Below, piece by piece: positions 5,084 through 5,884 of a stretch of DNA of 5,884 nucleotides. Each line of letters starts with the position of its first letter. Position 1 is the first letter of the stretch. The translations under genes and the position numbers were made by a program. The notes under the pieces are model-generated. The model saw only the letters and a list, made by a program, of their open reading frames with translations, was not told the DNA's origin and searched no databases. The stretch comes from an uncultured Collinsella sp. (GTDB lineage Bacteria; Actinomycetota; Coriobacteriia; Coriobacteriales; Coriobacteriaceae), in NCBI GenBank assembly GCA_900543275.1, contig UQQL01000091.1, positions 1-5,884 of the forward strand. The letters are read 5' to 3'.

Positions 5084-5097
5084 GAATTAAATAATTC
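5084..5097. repeat. Perfect 14-bp palindrome upstream of the DUF4160 unit
   Basis: GAATTA-AA-TAATTC is a perfect inverted repeat 60 to 73 bases before the small-gene start. Together with the palindrome at 5043-5056 it suggests two operator elements, although AT-rich palindromes also occur by chance. Confidence 0.4.
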
Positions 5098-5146
5098 CTA
5101 TAAGACACGAACTCTGACAGCTGGCCTTGTCCAGAAGTGGTGGGGG

Positions 5147-5171
5147 CCGAGTTCTGCCGACCAGAACCCGG
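5147..5171 (-). other. Stable hairpin in the spacer after the surface-protein gene
   Basis: Minus-strand CCGGGTTCTG and CAGAACTCGG form a ten-pair stem with one G-U pair around GTCGG. The pairing is better as minus-strand RNA than as plus-strand RNA, where the G-U becomes an A-C mismatch. It lies about 90 bases past the surface-protein stop. No T-tract follows in that direction, so a Rho-independent terminator is not supported; a processing or Rho-dependent 3' structure is possible. Confidence 0.4.
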
Positions 5172-5263
5172 TTTTGCGCTTTCGCGACCTGCGGTTTTAT
5201 TAACAGAATTTGGCTTGCGCTCGGCGGGCTCCGGTTTTCCCGCACATACGGAAATCGGGAGCA

Positions 5264-5831
5264 TCAGCAACGGCGCGCAGCTTTAAGAACCGCTGTTCCC
5301 AGCACGAAAAGCAAGCCGGACACGGCAATCCAATGGCTGTCGCTGGTTTTGGGGAGTGACGAGGAAGTCGCGGTGGCGGCCTTGAGCCTGGAGGTCTTGG
5401 CGGCCGTGTTGTTAGTCACTGTTGTCGTGGTCACTGTCTTAGTCGCGGCCGCTGGCTTCAGAGTGAGATTCGTCGACGGATCCGTAGCTGGCTCTCCGGT
5501 AGCGGGGTCAGTGCCAGGGACGGAAGGACCATCCCCCGGCACATCGCGCGCATCGCTCTCCCCCGCCGGGCCAGCAGCGCCCTCGGGCTCGATCGTCACA
5601 TGCGCTGCCGCGGCCCCGTCGGCATCCACCACGCCGCCCGCGCCAAAGGCCCCGCCCGCAGGAGCCACAAAGCGCGCGGATGCAAGCGAGCCGCCCAGGC
5701 AGGCGACGCCGCCGTCGGCGCCCGACGCATCCAGCCAGGACGCATCGACGGTAAGCTGCCCGGCCGCGCCACCGCCGGCAGCCCCGCCCAGCAGACACAC
5801 GCCATAGGCGCGCACGCCCGCCCCGGAGCCC
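5264..5831 (-). CDS. LPXTG-type cell-wall-anchored surface protein, 5' end missing
   Basis: The C-terminal 188 residues of a larger exported protein; the N-terminus is lost at the contig end. The visible part is Gly/Ala-rich with runs such as GGAAGGGAAGQLTVDASWLD, which could form stacked beta-strands as in adhesins (inference). A Pro/Gly/Asp-rich stretch and a Thr/Val/Ala-rich wall-spanning linker (TKTVTTTTVTNN) follow. The end is a sortase signal: LPKTS (5342-5356), a hydrophobic segment 'WIAVSGLLFVLGTAVLKAA' and the basic tail RRC. Ser replaces the usual Gly at position five of the motif. The coding sequence is much richer in GC than the genes to its left. The first ten residues of the apparent frame (to MCIRDR) come from adapter sequence and are not real. 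Confidence 0.82.
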
Positions 5832-5884
5832 CTGTCTCTTATACACATCTCCGAGCCCACGAGACGCGTAGCAATCTCGTATGC
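5832..5884. other. Illumina Nextera adapter at the contig end (artefact)
   Basis: 5832-5850 is CTGTCTCTTATACACATCT, the 19-bp Tn5 mosaic end. It is followed by CCGAGCCCACGAGAC (5851-5865, Nextera read-2 adapter), an eight-base index-like segment (5866-5873) and ATCTCGTATGC (5874-5884, start of the P7 end). These 53 bases are library construction sequence. Genome ends at 5831. Confidence 0.98.

Noticed and set aside
5025..5270. N-terminal 82-codon extension of the 88-residue protein, starting at 5270
   Set aside because: The extension begins inside the surface-protein gene, has no ribosome binding site and reads through the hairpin spacer. The ATG at 5024 has a near-perfect AAGGAGGT.
5127..5807. 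226-codon plus-strand frame opposite the surface protein
   Set aside because: It is antisense to a gene with a clear LPKTS-membrane-tail ending, and its Ala/Pro/Ser-rich composition is what GC-rich antisense frames give.
5508..5846. 112-codon minus-strand frame starting MYKRQ
   Set aside because: The start is in Nextera adapter and the body is an Arg/Gly-rich shadow of the surface-protein gene in another frame.
1..5884. CRISPR array or insertion sequence
   Set aside because: No regularly spaced repeats, no transposase frame and no terminal inverted repeats with target duplications were seen. The Tn5 mosaic end at 5832 is library adapter.

Overview
This window looks like the end of a draft-assembly contig from a Gram-positive, moderately GC-rich bacterium, most likely a gut-type member of the class Coriobacteriia (Actinomycetota). 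Three things suggest this. A 385-residue protein has the layout of the DUF559/AbiEi-like proteins that I recall as common in that class. A surface protein ends in an LPKTS sortase signal. A tRNA-Val gene encodes its own CCA. The taxonomic call is an inference; no rRNA or marker gene is present. The last 53 bases are Illumina Nextera adapter, not genome.

Layout, left to right. Every convincing gene is on the minus strand, so transcription runs from high to low coordinates. 64-1221 is a protein with a probable PD-(D/E)XK nuclease-like C-terminus. 1222-1604 has no convincing gene, but it holds the upstream signals of that gene, a cluster of small palindromes and the tRNA terminator. 1605-1679 is tRNA-Val(CAC) with its own promoter. 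1680-1919 has no gene apart from a short open extension of the next reading frame. 1920-3967 is a tight four-gene unit, read from 3967 downward: a DUF3990 ADP-ribosyltransferase-like toxin, an XRE helix-turn-helix protein with a long N-terminal domain, a 61-residue small protein, and a Doc/Fic toxin. It starts at a promoter buried in a 53-bp nested palindrome (3980-4032). 4165-5024 is a second unit: an 88-residue small protein, a DUF4160 protein and a minimal nucleotidyltransferase (MNT) lacking the usual HEPN partner. 5264-5831 is the 3' part of a high-GC, Gly/Ala-rich, sortase-anchored surface protein, cut off by the contig end.

Taken together, 1920-5024 is a small defence or stabilisation island made of several toxin-antitoxin-like modules. 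The most interesting signal is that the 61-residue and 88-residue proteins share an N-terminal signature, M-[LF]-W-S-[HY]-V-Q-x-D-D-G-T. Each lies immediately upstream of, and overlaps, an unrelated toxin-type gene (Doc in one case, DUF4160 in the other). This suggests an unnamed family of interchangeable antitoxin-like partners. The island is visibly less GC-rich than the surface-protein gene beside it and lies next to a tRNA, which fits horizontal acquisition, although no integrase or att repeats are visible.
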